A stretch of 64,000 bases of DNA from Zopfochytrium polystomum (lineage: Eukaryota; Chytridiomycota; Chytridiomycetes; Chytridiales; Chytridiaceae), in contig JAIVFJ010000239.1 of assembly GCA_025765615.1 (NCBI GenBank), positions 1 to 64,000 on the forward strand. Direction: 5' to 3'. A program made the translations under genes and the position numbers. Below are positions 1 to 11,468 of the stretch, in pieces (the stretch's first letter is position 1; each line of letters opens with the position of its first letter). The notes below the pieces were generated by a model, which saw only the letters and a list, made by a program, of their open reading frames with translations, was not told where the DNA came from and did no database searches.

Positions 1-1110
1 GCGGAAGAGTTAGTTTTGATTCAATTCCAAAAATCACAGCAACCATGGCAGCAAGCTTCATTCGAGCATGAGTGCCCTATCTTGTCTATCAGTCAGAACT
101 TGCCTCTGAGCTTGTGGCGTCAAACATGTGGTGGTGTATGTCTATTTCAGAGGTACAGGCTCACATTGTTGCAGGAATGCCATCAGAGCCAATTCTTGCA
201 GGTGCTGCTGCACTGTGGATGCACAATGCAGAAAACCGTGCTGAGATTTTGAAGTTGTTTGCTTCTCTATTCTCAAGATCAGCAATTTGTGTTGGTCATG
301 GTGGTGAGATGGTTGCCCAGCTCCTGCTCATTTTTGGGCGTGATGCAGCAGTGTGGAAGGCATGCATTTTGAGTAAGGCGAGCATATTCTCTCTTTGCTT
401 TGGTTCTTTCTGTAAAGATGTGTGTTTGTGGGTGGTCCTTCTCCCCAACTTGGAGAGACAAGAGAAAAACTCTGTTATGAATTATTGATACATGATGATA
501 TATACATGTTGTAATAGTTGCTAGGCAAGCGTGACTGGCACAGGGTAAAAACCTCTCCTATATTATCTGCTTGAGCAGAGGAGGAGGAAAACTGTTGACA
601 CTGGGTTTCCGCCACTTAATGCTCAGAGTATTTGTCATCAGCACAAGCCAGTGCCCAGGTCTGTATCAGTGGTGGCTTGCTCTCCCATGGGCATCGTGAG
701 AACGATAACTGACAGTCACAATAGGTTCGAGTCCGTCTTGTGCCTCTTGCTGCTAACCATTCAGTTCCGCCTAACACTTTCTACGCACTGACTGTCTTGA
801 AGGACACAAAGTCCATCCTGGGAAAGACTCGAAACCCTCAAATTGTCTTCCCACACATTGCATATATGACCTTATTGGCCTCAATGAATTTTTCGAGTCC
901 ACCTTACAAGAGAGCGGTGTTAGCATCCTTCGTGAAGGAAGCAAGGAGAGGAGCAACTTTACACACCTTCCCGATCCTATGGCAGTTGGAAAGGTGTCAT
1001 TCACCCATTTTGCATGCGAAGCAGCGTTGCAAGGAAGTCGGCATGAAGCCTTGACGTGCTCCGCGCCAGCGAGAAGGCCGCGTTCCAAGGGGGCTTGAGA
1101 GGGGCTCGAC
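1..1110 (+). pseudogene. Relic of a Crinkler/RHS-like NTPase-nuclease gene
   Basis: The stretch reads as a decayed copy of the intact gene at 21820-25154. Bases 25-370 match the end of the NTPase half: the block from VPYLVYQSELA through GMPSEPI to GHGGEMVAQLLL is nearly collinear with the intact protein. An in-frame TGA at 69-71 replaces an arginine codon. A GTAAGG at about 372 sits near where the intact gene has its intron. Bases 880-1110 match the nuclease half in shifted frames, including a LPDPMAVGKVSFTHF block and a later LDVLRASEKAAF block near the C-terminus. The stretch between the two blocks is scrambled, and the catalytic part of the nuclease domain is missing. The 5' part lies beyond the window edge. 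This is a non-functional relic, and the homology call is strong. Confidence 0.85.
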
Positions 1111-2536
1111 GCGACGAAATCTTTAACGGATCGGTTTCACCGGACGTGCTTTGCGTTGATGAACTGTAAAGGGGGCATTTTTTACTCCCTGAGTGACGTG
1201 CGGCCTGAAGAGACAGCGCGATTGCGAAGGTTTCAATTGAATTTTGTTCTGGTGCGTCCATGTTTATCTGGGGTCTATTTATTCGGAGAAAATTTAGTTG
1301 TGAACCTGTGTTTTGCTGCACCCATGGCCTCTTACCTTATGAAGACAACTATCGTAGCGTAACGTGCGGCCCGTTTATCAAAATCATGCCTTCTAGTACT
1401 GTGGATAAACTTCTTAATGAGTGCCGCGGGTTGATACTCACGATGTAGAAAATGCACTCTGCAACACGAAGAAGGTGACGGACCTGAGGTTCAATAGCCA
1501 GTTGCTTCCAAAACATCGAGTCACATTCGCTGCCAGCTGCCTTCGCGCAAGTGAACCTCTAGGCCATCTCCGGAAATTAGATTTACAGTGCGGGTCACCA
1601 AAAATATTCAAAATTTTGCAATAAAACTACCGTCACGTTGCATCTACCACACTTTTCCGCAACGTTAATATGTTCTCTGCGATGAGGTGAACACAGTGAC
1701 GTTGAGATATCAGCTATACGTTGTCCACCAGAGTTGTATTGGGTGTAAGTTGAAACAGGAGTGGACATGTCACACTACTTGACCCGCGAAAAATTGGCGA
1801 GCCTCACTGAACAACAAAAGAAAAATGGGTTTCCATCGAATGCGTGCAGTCCGAGGAATGCGATTATGCACTAATGCTGGGAGAGGACATACATATGGAT
1901 TTCGCATATTGTGGATTTTCGGCTCTCACATAGAAAGAGGGGAAAAAAAATTGTGGACGAATCGCCACCCCATTGCAGCGTTGTCGTCAGATTGAATCGC
2001 TCCGATGAAGAGATCACCACCAAAGTTTGGCATTGTCTGGGCGGCCGACAGTTGAGGAGGTTACTAATTGGATGGGGGCAGGAAGTTTGGGGTTGGGATC
2101 GTCGCGGTGTATGGCTCTATCCACCCGCTGACGCCGAGCAGCAGCGAGTTGGCGTCGTTGAGAATCGCGTCGATCACAGGGTTGTGATGTCGACGCACTT
2201 TTTATAAATAAATAAGGGGAACTGTTACAGGGAGCAGAAAACGTCGCCCATTGCACGACCACGATGGGACAGGGAGAAGCAACCCATGATCCTGGCCCCG
2301 CCTTACGTGGACGACCTACGATGGCCTCCACCCGGAAGCCACTGCGACAACAGCCTCTGCCGAAGAAAAGCCGTGGCCACCTTGTACTCTCGGCATCTAC
2401 GACTTGTTGGCGGCGCGTTCATCGTCTCGCGCGCAGCGGACAGGCTGTAAAGCAGCTGCGAGCATTCAAAGAAAGTGGCAGGCTCGGTGCCTTGGTTAAA
2501 GGCGACAGGCGAACACGCCAAGTAAGTCGTGGGGGA

Positions 2537-2595
2537 GGGAGAGAGAGAGAGAGTTAGAGACAGACAGACAGACAAACAGACAGAGAGACAGAGAC
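2537..2595. repeat. GA/GACA microsatellite
   Basis: An imperfect run of GA followed by GACA units. It lies about 340 bases before the likely start of the WSC gene and is one of several such tracts found upstream of genes in this window. Confidence 0.9.
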
Positions 2596-2877
2596 ACATT
2601 TCCCTACCGAGGGCTTTTCATTCGTGCATCCATTTTCGTTCAAATCATTCTTCCATATCGGGATCCAAGAGACGTGTTTTTTCCTTGGACATTTCCATTT
2701 TTGCCACAAGGAAGAAACAAACAACAAACAACGCGGGCCTTTGATGAGTGTGGATTTTTCCTTTAATGAAAATGATGCGCGAACCGAGCAGCAATAAAAA
2801 AAAACAACGACAGCTATTTAATAATAAAAGCAGGAACGAACGAGAGGTAGAAAGAAAAAAACAAGCCTCAAGCGAGA

Positions 2878-2916
2878 CAAACAAACAGACAGATAGACAG
2901 ACAGACAGACAGACAC
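2878..2916. repeat. GACA microsatellite
   Basis: An imperfect run of GACA/GATA units ending about 20 bases before the first plausible ATG of the WSC gene. Confidence 0.9.
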
Positions 2917-2935
2917 TCTGGAGAGTGAAGGAAGG

Positions 2936-5421
2936 ATGACTGTCATGACGCCCCCGCCGCCTCCACCCACCACACACCGTCAACAACGACCTCAACCACC
3001 TCAACCACCTCAACGCGGCGGCCTGCCGCCTCGTCATCGCTGCCGCCGTGGCCGCCGTGGCCGCCGCCGCCCGCCACCCTGCCAGCTGCCGTCCTTGCAA
3101 CAACAAAGACCCCGCCCACGGGCACGGTCCCCACCATCCCCGGCGCAACCTACCAGGGCTGCTTCGTGGACGACACCACGGCAAACTCGCGAGCCCTGCC
3201 ACTCGGCAGCGGAAACGGCGCAACCAACGAGGCGTGCATCGCTGCATGCTCCGACAAGGGTTTCCCCATCGCCGGTAAGGAGCGTGTGTGCCAGGGATAG
3301 CATCCTCGCTCGCCCCACTTCACGCTAAAGAAAGAAACATTCCATAGGAACTGAGTATGGCGGAGAGTGCTACTGCGGCGCGAACCTCAATGGCATCGCG
3401 AAGGCTTCAGAATCCGAGTGCAACAAGGATTGTGAGGCCAACACGGCGGAAATCTGCGGTGGCTCAAAGCGTCTGACGGTGTTCAAGAACGACACCATCG
3501 ACACCTTTGTCCCGAAAGTTCCGATTATCGCTTGCACAACCTACTATGGCTGCTGGGTTGACACCGTTAACCCGCGCACTTTCCCTGTCTTCCAAAACTC
3601 GAACTCGACTGATTACGACTGTGTTGCCCGATGCCAGGCTAAGGGCTTCACCTTTGCTGGAACCGAAAACTTTCTCAGTGCTTTTGCTCAAACTCGGCGC
3701 CCAACACCACCCAAGTCGACGATAGCATCTGCCGGCTTCCTTGTGAGGGTGACCGTTATGAGGTGAGCTGAAATAATGCTGCGCGATTCAGAGGCTCTCG
3801 TTGGGTTTAGAATAATGACACGAAGGACTCAGGTTTGTGGTGGAAGGGCCCTGATGACGGTGTACGAAGCCACTGGCTGTATTCCACCCACCAACACTAT
3901 CACACCCACCGTCACTCCGACAGACACCCCCACAGTCTCTACTCCCACCACCGATATTCCACCCGTCTCAACTCCCACATCGGCGAGCTCTGATATTCCC
4001 CCAACATCGACTCAAGTTCCACCCACATCGACGGCAAGCTCTGATGTTCCTCCCACGTCGACGGCAAGTTCTGAAGTTCCTCCATCAACTGGAACGTCGG
4101 AGCTTCCTCCCACGTCCGACAGTAAGCTCCGACGTTCCTCCCACATCGACCGGAACCTCCGAGGTTCCACCAACATCGACTGCAAGCTCCTCTTCGCATC
4201 GACTGCAAGTTCTCCAGCAACATCGGAGGTCCCTCCCACGTCCACAGCTTCTTCCATCCCTCCCACATCGACAGGAACCTCAGTTCCTCCCACTTCGACT
4301 CAGTCTTCTGTTGCCCCTCCCACGTCGACTGCGTCTACTGCATCGTCTACTCCCACTTCTGTTGCTCCGCCAACGTCGACAGGCTCCTCCCCGGTCCCTC
4401 CAACGTCCACTGTACCAACCACAACCTCTGGTTGTGCCATCAACGTTGACCTCACAAAGTTCGGTATCCTCTTCCAAAAGCGCATCGTCATCTTCGCCCT
4501 CGTCGTCGCCTTGCCCTACGACGACAAGCTCTTCGAAAGTTACAACCTCGACTGCTTCCTCGTCCTCCTCCCCCAAATCCACGGCAACGACTTCGACCTC
4601 CCTGCGCAACGACCCCTACGACGAAGGCACCAACGACGTCCACTCCTTGCAACACGACAACCTCATCGAGCAAAGCCGCAAGCTCAACGACGACATCGAA
4701 ATCGACGAGCACTTCAACTCCTTGCACCACAACCTCGACTCCGGTTGTCGTCCATCAAACCCCCACAACAACTTCCCCCTCCAAAACCACGTCAACGTCC
4801 ACATCGAAATCCTCTCCCACTCCCACTTACAGCTGCCCAACAAAGTGGAATGGGTACTGCCACCAGGGAATTAAAGGTATAGTTTTCTGTTCATTCGTGG
4901 ACTTTGAACTAATTGGCTTCGTTTGCGCAAGATATGATCGGACGTTGCAAGTCAATTTACCCGTCCTTTGACTACCTTACATTCCTTAACAACTACAGCG
5001 CCTACAACGTTAGCAACACTGACGCGTTCTTCTCAGCCATCAAGGTGAATCTCCCTTTGGTTAAGGTATCCACTCCTATTTAATTATAACTCTTTACAAT
5101 GCGCATAATTTTCACTCATAGGCGTCGGGTATTCCCAACATCTCAAAGGCCCACTCCGATGACATTTGCAAGACTTTCACTGGCTTTGATCAGGACGCCG
5201 ACATTAAAGGATCTCTAATCGACCTCCTTGCGCTTCTCAAGAACTGTGACCATGTTGCTCTCAACCAGTGGTTCTACACTTACATCAAGGATATCCTCGC
5301 CCAGCAATTTGACTTTTCCGAATGGTTGGTGGAATATGCTGTATGGAAGGACGTCAAGTTCTGGAGGGCCTTCACGTGGTACGAACAGCTTGTTCTCTGG
5401 GCGAAAGGCATCAGCTGCTGA
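2936..5421 (+). CDS. WSC-domain surface protein with Ser/Thr/Pro-rich stalk (frameshifted)
   Basis: WSC domains are small cysteine-rich, carbohydrate-binding modules of fungal wall sensors and secreted proteins. Two are visible. The first begins at YQGCFVDD (about 3150) and is cut by an intron at 3275-3347; it includes GGECYCGAN. The second begins at YYGCWVDT (about 3545) and includes SQCFCSN, then an intron at 3763-3832 and VCGGRALMTVY. A Ser/Thr/Pro-rich stalk of PPTSTASS-type repeats covers about 3890-4830. A distinct C-terminal domain from 4835 holds SCPTKWNGYC and ends at a TGA at 5421, with introns at 4877-4931 and 5045-5121. The reading frame slips by one base near 3670, 4120, 4185, 4435 and 4602. 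The start is uncertain: 2936 is the first ATG, but the frame leading into the first WSC domain has no ATG, and a signal-like alanine run (3025-3070) lies in another frame. I do not recognise the C-terminal domain. Confidence 0.75.
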
Positions 5422-7089
5422 ACGCCCTTTGAGGATTGCATGCGGTGGAGGTGGAATGATTCTGTAGATCAGTGGCTCTTTATTGCGAGCCTGTCCTGGC
5501 TTTGCGATACTCAAATGTCATTGCTATTATTCCTCTTCGTATTACGATTCGCTTCCCGGTTTCATGAGACACATGCCTCTTTGTTGGGGCATCTTTCCTT
5601 TACTTCCCATATTATGCGGACACGGTATTATCTCTACGTTTGAACGATGTCCGCTCAGTCCCTTGGCTCACGTTTTCGTTTCCTCTTTTCTACGCGGTTC
5701 TTCAGTATGGAATCCGCTTGATCATTCTCCGGCTCCGAATTTGTGTGGGAGGAAAGCGATTTCCCATTTTGCACAACGGGCCTTCACCTTTTCCCTCCTG
5801 TTTCATTTTTCTTCCTCTTCTCTGAAGAGCATCCCTCTCTGCCTTTCTCTTCCTTTCTTTCTGTACCTTTCGCACAATGCGGCCCTTCCCCGAAGTCCTT
5901 CCACGCTTTTTTCCCCCAGAGAAACAACCTGAAACAAATCGCCATCTTCCTGCCAACGGCTGCCTTCCATTTGGACTATCTAGCGACGCAGGAGTTGCAT
6001 TTCGAGTTCTACAACAGGAACAACCCAACTCTAGTTACAAGCCACTGTCATAGCTGTCCTCGTCGTCCGCGGCATCACCAGCCCCCGCAGCGGTCTCTTG
6101 GGAACCCCTATTGGCGCGACGTTGTAGTAGAGCGCGAACTGGTGGAGGCGGTAAGGACGTGGCTGGTGTCTGCTGCAGCTATTGTCCAAGGGTGCATCGG
6201 AGTTGGGGCGGCTGTTTGAAGCGCTTGTTGCGCCTTTTTTGATGACGACAGCAAGGACTCACGACGACAAACGACGATGACGAAACGGCGTTGCAGCGGC
6301 GGTGGGGTGCCGCCGTCGTCCTCTGTTGACTACCCAGCACGCTGGGAACAAAGACACGCTGGACGGGGGCAGCGGGAGGCGGGACGTCTACTATGTCGCA
6401 ATCCGCCGGGTGCGACGCAACAACGATGTTCCCAAATTTGCGCGTCTGGGTTGAGTAAGACTTGGTCGAACAGAGCGGGGAGACCTCGGGCGGACCCAGA
6501 GACTCCTGAGGGATCAAAGAGAAAGCGGCCACGTCTGACATACTGCCAAGGGAGTTGATCAGCGACGAAAATTTTCTCTGTCTTGGTGCCGACGTTGACA
6601 CAACCCGTGAACGATGAAGCGACGCTCTGTCGGAACAGACCATGAGGTTGTATCTTAGAGAGTCGGAAAGTCTTCATTCGATGGCAGTGAATGTTATTTT
6701 TGGAAGCAGCGAACAACTGGCCGACAAATCCGTCACCTTCTTCTTCGTTATGTAGACAGGGGCAGGAAAAGCAAAAGTAACAATAAAGGAAGTTTATGAA
6801 AAGGAGCAAATTATTCTCACGGACAGTTTGCAACACTTTACATTGGCTGTCAACTTTGGTTTTTCCCCTTGCAGCCCACAGACAGGCGTTATGTACACAC
6901 AAGTATTGCCCTGTTGTAAAGAGTTTTGATGAAGCGGCAATGCGCATGGTCTCTATTATTGTAATATATTTCACAAGAGCTGGGAAATTGGTGCAGTAGC
7001 AAACAACGAGCAGGCTTAAATAAACCTCAACATCATGGACTGCACATTTCTCTGACTAAAGCACAAGCAATTAAAATGCACAACTGAAC
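5422..7089. other. Intergenic, no confident gene
   Basis: This is the downstream region of the WSC gene, pyrimidine-rich near 5760-5900. Apart from the weak minus-strand ORF listed next, I see no gene-like frame. Confidence 0.5.
6179..6643 (-). CDS. Hypothetical ORF, weak
   Basis: An uninterrupted 154-codon minus-strand frame with ordinary composition, rich in Ser, Arg and Val. It has no recognisable domain, signal peptide or membrane segment. A shadow ORF overlaps it in another frame (6330-6974). There is no homology argument for it, so it may be a chance ORF in GC-rich DNA. Confidence 0.2.
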   Translation of the reverse strand: MVCSDRASLHRSRVVSTSAPRQRKFSSLINSLGSMSDVAAFSLIPQESLGPPEVSPLCSTKSYSTQTRKFGNIVVASHPADCDIVDVPPPAAPVQRVFVPSVLGSQQRTTAAPHRRCNAVSSSSFVVVSPCCRHQKRRNKRFKQPPQLRCTLGQ

Positions 7090-7530
7090 AAGAATGAAGC
7101 CGCGATGGCGCCATTTCCCAAGATGCAGGTCCACCGCAGACAAGCAAATGTCCATTCAAAAATCATCTGAAAGAAGCATCTTCGGAGGAACCGTTCCGTC
7201 AAAGATTTCGTCGCGTCGAGCCCCTGTCGCACCGTTTTTGAACACGGCATCCTCGCTGGCGCGGAGCATGTCAAGGCTCGACGGGTAGACCATCCTCTTC
7301 AGAATCTCCGCTTCTTTGGGGTCGTTGGCTCCCTGGACAGGATTGTGTGGTGAACGAAGCAGTTTTCTTCAAGTGCTGAAAGATTTCATCCGAAAGTCCT
7401 GGTGCATTTTCGGGAGATGATGTGGCGGGGGTAATGCAGGGATACAGGTCCTGGCTAAATCCCAACACCGCAATTGACAACTGGCGAAAGCGCCGCGCCA
7501 CCTCGGTGGCTGAAATGTCGTCGGCCAACT
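7090..7530 (-). pseudogene. C-terminal relic of the Crinkler/RHS-like gene
   Basis: The minus strand matches the last fifth of the intact protein at 21820-25154. The ATEVARRFRQLS block and the following DLYPC aligns with EVEHARRCRQIS...SIYPC. After a frame change near 7335 it continues with EAEILKRMVYPSSLDMLRASE, which aligns with the RMCYPSSLSALRESE block. No NTPase or nuclease core is present. It closely resembles the end of the relic at 1-1110 (both carry the ARRDEIF string), so these two copies are closer to each other than to the intact gene. Confidence 0.85.
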
Positions 7531-7803
7531 TTAGCTAGTTTGTGGAATCCTCCTCCTCTGCCTCACTTATTGCCTCCTGTTAGAAGTGTGCGGTTACCGA
7601 CTGGAACTAATGGATATACAGGTACTGCATGAATTTGTGAAAAGAAGCAGGCCCAAAATGTGTGTGCCGAAGGGATTGATTTATTGCGAAATTGGATTGC
7701 ATTGAACCGACGCGTGCATAATAATTGAGGAAACGGAAAAAATGTCGGTTGAAAGGTCATCGCTTATGGCAACAGGTAACAGAGCTCGACGACTTTTTTT
7801 GTT

Positions 7804-8805
7804 TCAAAGCTCAATGTGCTTTTCGGCGACCAGGGCCTGACGCTTCAGGTGCGGGCACTCGCGAGCGTCGTGAGAGTCGCCCGCCTTGCCGTGGTGGCCG
7901 TGACCTCCTTTGGCAAAATCCTTGCTAAAGTCTGCGGTTTGGACGAGGGGCTGGTTACAACCTGGGGAAAGGGAGGGAGCGATCGTGGAAAAAGCGCGGC
8001 AAGACTTACGAGGGCAGGCTTTCTCGAGCGGGCAGCTGGTGGCGTCGCCGCTCTTGATTTCTTTATAGTATCTGTTGTGATGGCGAAACAGAGGTGTGGT
8101 CAATTTCCCGCCGGCTCAGAAAACAGAAACGGTTGGCGGTGGACTACGTACGGGCACTTTTCGGCCAAGGGACAGTTCTCGCCCGAGAGATTGACTTTGC
8201 TACCCGTCTTCATGTCCTGTGCGAAATACGAGGATCGGGATCAACCCAGATTTCCACAGAGACGCCCCAACCAACGAAAAAAACGCGCCGCCCTCTTCGT
8301 AAACCTACGTCAAAGAATTTGCACTTCCCGCTCAACGGACACTTGTGGTCGTCTTCCGTGACAATGTCCAGGAGCGAGTGATCATCCTTGTGGGCGTCGT
8401 AGTACGGACAGCCGCCGTTCTGTAGCGGGCAGCCGGACCCTGCGGCGTACAGTTTGTCCTGGACGTGGTCCTGTCAAGCACATCAAAAGGAATTACAATC
8501 CAGTTAGTAACGCTTCCCGAGCGGGGGGGAAGGGACAAACGGCAAGGCTAGGGCGCTGGACCGTTTACCGTGACGTATCTGTGAAGTTGTTGATGGTTGA
8601 TCAGCGGGGGAGGTTGGCGAATCAGTTCCAGGAGCGTTCATCATTGGCAGGCAATCGTTTGAGGGAGCTGAACTTACGGGCATTTGCCGTACAGAGGACA
8701 CTTTGTCGCATCGACAGACGCAGCGCCAGGACCGGCGGCATCGCCTCGTGTGCTGGTTGCGAACAGGGAGAGGAGGGCGAGAATCGGGAGGGCGGCAATC
8801 TTCAT
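7804..8805 (-). CDS. Small secreted protein with tandem CPx4CP-type motifs
   Basis: Six exons (8805-8678, 8578-8569, 8470-8309, 8216-8152, 8071-8010, 7931-7804) give a continuous 184-residue frame. The start is followed by a typical signal peptide (MKIAALPILALLSLF, cleavage about residue 21). The mature protein repeats a short cysteine-proline motif: CPLYGKCPYV, CPLQNGGCPYY, CPLSGKCKFF, CPLAEKCPYY, CPLEKACPHF and a last half-copy, CPHL. The repeats are separated by about 15-30 polar residues, and the C-terminal part is rich in His and Gly. Exon 2 is a 10-base microexon; only with it does the second half of the first motif read CPY and the phase match exon 3. I do not recognise the family. Paired cysteines suggest disulphides, or metal binding with the histidines, but that is inference. 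All junctions are GT-AG and phase-consistent. Confidence 0.8.
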
Positions 8806-8976
8806 GGCGTTGGTCACAGGGGGGTGGCGAAGTACGATGTTTTACTATTTTGAGTTGGAGATGAAAACGCCACAAACGAGCAGTTTTTCGAATTTCCGAG
8901 GATATATTTCGAAACCAAACGACAAAAAACAAAAACAAAACCGCCGTATCAAACAGGTTCTTCGCGTCCGCGGCAA

Positions 8977-11468
8977 CTACGACGCCGGCCGCACCATGAA
9001 GAAGCCACCGATGAGCAGCCCCGTCCCCAACAAATCCGCCAGCGCCGCGATCACGGGCAAGGCGCTGGACGCGCTCCACCCTTTTCGGAAGCAGTACCGC
9101 GTGAGCACCCCGGCCAGCCAGAGCACGCAGGCTGTCGCGAACGCCGCCACGAGCGTGTACATTACAAAGAAGATCAGCGCGTACTCGGCGGGGTCCTTCA
9201 CGCTGATGGATTGCGACAGTCGCGGGCCCTGGCCGCTCGCGGCTGACGATGACGTGTTTGTGAACGCTCGCGAAATGTCGGCGGTTCGACTGGCTGCGCT
9301 TACGGTCCGGTTCAACGCTTTCAAGGCTGACAGCTTCTTCGTGGCGTTGGCGGCGTGAGCCAGCACCGATGCGGACGAATTCAACATCCTCGCCGCTCCG
9401 CCACGCGAATTCAAATTTGCAAAGCCGTACGGCAAAAGCGCCGAGAAGAGCCCTGACGTTGACGTTTTGGCCATGTTCAAGAAGGCGATGATCAGCAAGA
9501 ATATCCAGTGGACCGGAATGCTGATCGCAAACAGAGTGGTCGCGGTGCTCCACGGCGTGAGCAGTTGAACGCTTCGCTCCGCGTCTCGAAGGGGGTTCTC
9601 CGGGCCCTCGTCGTTGAAAATGTCGAACTCGTCGTCCTTCTTGTGCTCCCCCGTGGTCGAACGGCGCATCGGATCGCTTTCAACGAGGCCCGCTTCGGCT
9701 GTTATGACCGACTGAGGCGGTCTGCGGTTTTCGTCGGACGTGTGCTCGGAAAGTAAGCCCTTTGTCGCAAGCTGGTCTTCCTCGTTTGATTTTATTCTCC
9801 AAGACGATGAAAACGATTGCTGCTGTGATTCGGGGGCGCGAAAAATCGATGCCTTGCCGAAGGCCGACTCGTCTGCGGCAAATAGAGTCGAAATTGACGC
9901 GGGCCCGAGTTTCGGTGTTGCGGCAACGGAATCCGACGCCTGCAGCGCCTCCTTTGCGAGAATGAGCAATCTTGTGGCCCAGCGCGATGCATGTATAGCT
10001 CCGACGCAACCCGCCAAACCAGTCAAGACCGGTGTTACCAGCGCCAGACCTGGAAAGCGTTTGATGGCTCGCTCCAGTGCGATACCTGCACCAGTAGCAA
10101 TCGCCATCCCAAGAAAAATGGCACCCCAGCCCTTTTCAATGTGTGGTCGTGCAAACTCGTTGTTGCTGACGAGCCACCAGCATATGGGAATCGGCATTAA
10201 AAAGATAATGCCCGCAATCAATGGTAGGTTTGTACCTATTGTGGGGGCAAATTCGTCAGTCTCGCCAAAACAAATTGAAAAGAGGACTGGACTTACTCAA
10301 GAATTGACCTAATATGACGCTTGCAGCGCTCATAATGACGAGTGTGAACAGATCTCCGGTACTAGCCGCCAGCGGCGTTGCTGCAGAAACGAGGTCGTGG
10401 AATAATAAGCATACAGTTTCAATCGGTGAGATGTTCATTACCGATATTGTCAGGATCGATACCGATTTGTTTACAGACCGCGACGATTATCGACATCAAG
10501 ATGGATGACGCGAGAGACGCCAGCGATGCGGTGATGAGGGAAACGGAGACCACCAAGGAGGTTCCTTTTTCCGACTCAAAATGTCCTCCGTTGATGATAC
10601 CCCCCAAGATGTAAACCCAAAGACCAGACGCGAACGCCGCGAGGAGAGCTTGGAGTTGCACCAAGGCGATGTTGCCCATCACGAGACGGAAGGACAGCGT
10701 GTCAGAGTTCGCTGCTTCCGACAGTCGTGAGGCCAAGTTTAGTTCCAGGCTGCTCTTTAGGTTGAGGATGACTGGCACTAGAATAAACAGTTCTGTTACT
10801 TGCTTGAACACCGCAAAGTGCTGTCACACGAACGATGGAATGTGATGTGAGACCTCATTGAGGGATGATGCGTTTCGTCCGTCGCCCGTTACTTACTTGC
10901 ACCTGATCCAAGACCACACCCGCAAATGCGAATCCAATCATGGCCAAAAAGAGAGCAAAGAACGATTCTACCGAGAACCTCCTCAACGCCTTCCTCTCTT
11001 TGCCGTCCTCCCACACTTTTCTCGTCTCCTTCCTCTGGCGATCGCTCCACTTTTCCGTCTCCTCCCACGAATGCGGATCGTCGGCGCCTTCGTCCTCGTC
11101 GCCGACCACCTCGACTTTCCGCTCGGGACCGACGACGTTGACCTTCTTTTGCGCGCCGAGCGCCAGCTGGATGCGCTCCTCCGCCCGCGTTCGGCGCAGC
11201 GTCCCAGTCCTCGGGCGCGGTTGCGGTCGCGGACGCAGCGGCGCCGGACACGCCCGCGTGGCCGATCGGGAACGCGGCGGGGGTCCTGCGATACCCAGGT
11301 CCGCGGAGTCGATTTGAAGAAGGCATCGTCCAGCCGCTGCAGCCATGATCTGGGGCCGGCGGCGGCGGCGGCTCCGGCGGCGGCGGGGTCGTGGAGGGAG
11401 GAGATGCCGCCGATCGAGGGGGCGGAGGGAGCGGGGCTGACGGGGGTGATGGGGTGGAAGGATCCCAA
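8977..11468 (-). CDS. SLC41/MgtE-family divalent cation (Mg2+) transporter
   Basis: SLC41 proteins are membrane Mg2+ carriers with two MgtE-type halves. Exons 10820-10442, 10380-10297 and 10235-8977 join in frame to an exon ending at 10897. The first half shows FAGVVLDQVQ, then TELFILVPVILNLKSSLEL, NLASRLSEAAN, IDPDNI and, across an intron, ATPLAASTGDLFTL, all SLC41 hallmarks. The second half has PVHWIFLLIIAFLN and ends in ALADLLGTGLL. The two halves are joined by an acidic cytosolic linker of about 110 residues. Within the second half, roughly 90 Ala/Ser/Asn-rich residues separate PVHWIFLL from the last helices. The N-terminal cytosolic region (about 11468-10990) is proline/histidine-rich and changes frame, so the start is not fixed: it may hold another intron or an indel. 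The family assignment is firm; transport direction and membrane location are not visible. Confidence 0.85.

Larger units (their letters stand above)
1111..2935. other. Intergenic, no supported gene
   Basis: All six frames are short and unlike any family I recognise. A 55-codon plus-strand ORF at 2286-2453 has reasonable composition but no other support. The stretch carries two GACA/GA simple repeats, listed separately, that lead into the WSC gene. Confidence 0.6.

Noticed and set aside
655..745. tRNA-like B-box GGTTCGAGTCC at about 724
   Set aside because: The flanking bases do not form a T-stem or an acceptor stem, and no A-box sits at proper spacing. It lies inside a decayed protein-coding relic.
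2936..3328. Pro/Arg-rich 130-codon plus-strand frame as the WSC protein N-terminus
   Set aside because: It overlaps the first WSC domain in the wrong frame, and its composition is that of an off-frame reading of GC-rich DNA.
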